NCBI GenBank assembly: GCA_021808055.1
Contig: JAKBCH010000086.1
Coordinates: 1-6,914 of the forward strand
Direction of reading: 5' to 3'
Length of the DNA stretch: 6,914 nucleotides
DNA from: Pseudomonadota bacterium
GTDB lineage: Bacteria; Pseudomonadota; Alphaproteobacteria; Acetobacterales; Acetobacteraceae
The translations under genes and the position numbers were made by a program. The notes beneath the pieces were generated by a model. The model did no database searches and was not told where the DNA came from. It saw nothing but the letters and a program-made list of their open reading frames with translations. Shown here piece by piece: positions 6,192 to 6,914 of the stretch (within the stretch, counting starts at the first letter, position 1; each line of letters starts with the position of its first letter).

Positions 6192-6914
6192 ATGACCAAA
6201 CCGACAGACCTTGTTGCCCTGCAAACCAGCCCACCCGCCTTCACCAGGGAGGCGGCCCAACAAATGGCCCAGGAAATTTTTGGAGCAGCCGGGCAGGCCC
6301 GGCAGCTTTATGGCGAGCGCGACCAGAATTTCCGCATCGAGACGGCTGAAGGCCCGGGGATTGTTTTAAAAATCCTCGGCCCCACGGAGCTGCCGGAGGC
6401 GGTTGAATTCCAGATTTCTGCCCTCGACCACATTAAAATGATGGACCCCAGCCTGCCGGTGCCGCGCGTGTGCCGCATGGCGGACGGTGAGGCGTATACG
6501 TTTGTGAAGGACGCGGCGGGTACGCCGCATATGGTGCGGGCGCTGGAATTCCAGCCCGGGCAGGTGATGGATGCCATCGAGCCCACGCCCGGCTTGTTGC
6601 GCGATGTGGGTGCCACGCTGGCGCGGCTGAACAAGGCGATGGCGAATTTTTTTCACCCCGGTGCCGGGCAGAAGATCGTGTGGGATCTGCGAGCCATCGA
6701 AACCATGCGGCCTTTCGCGGCGTTGATTGAACCGGCGGCGGACCGGGCGCTGGTGGAGGGCGTACTGGAGCGGTTTCTGGCCTTCTTCCCGGCATTGGCC
6801 AAGCTGCGCCACCAGCCGGTGCATAATGATTTGCACCCCGGCAACATGCTGGTGAACGAGGATGCCAGCCGCGTGACCGGGTTGCTGGATTTCGGCGACA
6901 TGATCCACGGTCCG
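6192..6914 (+). CDS. Hydroxylysine-kinase-like phosphotransferase (APH fold), 3'-truncated by the window edge
   Basis: The frame stays open from the ATG at 6192 to the window end (241 codons, no stop). The sequence has the aminoglycoside phosphotransferase/choline kinase fold. The nucleotide-loop region is LYGERDQNFRI (residues 39-49), and the likely ATP-binding lysine is K60 in IVLKI. The catalytic loop is VHNDLHPGN with H211, D213 and N218. The metal-binding DFGD is at 233-236. Although the fold is shared with antibiotic kinases, details such as ERDQNF, LARLNKAM, FFHPG and GLLDFGDM are closest, from memory, to hydroxylysine kinase (HYKK/AGPHD1) and its bacterial relatives. Those bacterial relatives are often the first domain of a fusion with a peptidase M23 domain and a class III aminotransferase. 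Whether this gene continues that way cannot be seen. It lies 98 bases after accC, enough for its own promoter, though I see no clear one. The actual substrate is unknown. Confidence 0.85.
   Translation, partial: MTKPTDLVALQTSPPAFTREAAQQMAQEIFGAAGQARQLYGERDQNFRIETAEGPGIVLKILGPTELPEAVEFQISALDHIKMMDPSLPVPRVCRMADGEAYTFVKDAAGTPHMVRALEFQPGQVMDAIEPTPGLLRDVGATLARLNKAMANFFHPGAGQKIVWDLRAIETMRPFAALIEPAADRALVEGVLERFLAFFPALAKLRHQPVHNDLHPGNMLVNEDASRVTGLLDFGDMIHGP

Noticed and set aside
6192..6914. Aminoglycoside resistance kinase
   Set aside because: The APH fold and HxD/DFG motifs are shared by many small-molecule kinases; the flanking sequence details fit hydroxylysine-kinase-like proteins better and no mobile or resistance context is present.

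Overview
The window is a stretch of GC-rich bacterial chromosome that reads as ordinary housekeeping DNA. Gene content, gene order and protein details point to an alphaproteobacterium: an aroE-coaE-dnaQ run with ATGA overlaps, an aroQ-accB-accC run, a ThiG with the alphaproteobacterial style of sequence, and a ThiS ending in VGGG. A Rhodospirillales/Acetobacteraceae-like source is possible (the CoaE segment HRLQAPGG suggests it), but this is a weak inference from memory of the families. There are no phage, transposon, CRISPR, tRNA or rRNA signatures, and base and codon use look uniform throughout.

Layout. Positions 1-1946 (+) hold the 3' part of aroE (shikimate dehydrogenase), then coaE (dephospho-CoA kinase) and dnaQ (DNA polymerase III epsilon, proofreading). 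Each gene overlaps the next by an ATGA, so they form one translationally coupled operon. Positions 1918-3594 (-) hold thiS, thiG and a VC0807-like multi-pass membrane protein, again tightly packed. The membrane-protein gene converges on dnaQ and overlaps it by 29 bases. Positions 3595-3826 are a 232-base divergent intergenic region with an AT-rich core, a 40-base imperfect inverted repeat and short direct repeats. Positions 3827-6093 (+) hold aroQ (type II dehydroquinase), accB and accC (biotin carrier and biotin carboxylase of acetyl-CoA carboxylase). After a 98-base gap, a hydroxylysine-kinase-like phosphotransferase starts at 6192 and runs off the right end.

How the genes work together. 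AroQ and AroE catalyse consecutive shikimate-pathway steps (dehydroquinate to dehydroshikimate to shikimate) but sit in separate operons. AccB and AccC form the biotin-dependent first half of malonyl-CoA synthesis. CoaE completes coenzyme A. ThiS and ThiG make the thiazole of thiamine.

I did not find a new biological system. The points most worth a second look are the start of the membrane-protein gene, where conserved sequence continues upstream of any conventional start codon to a CTG overlapping the thiG stop; the 40-base inverted repeat upstream of thiS; and the truncated kinase at the right edge, which may be the first domain of a larger fusion protein.
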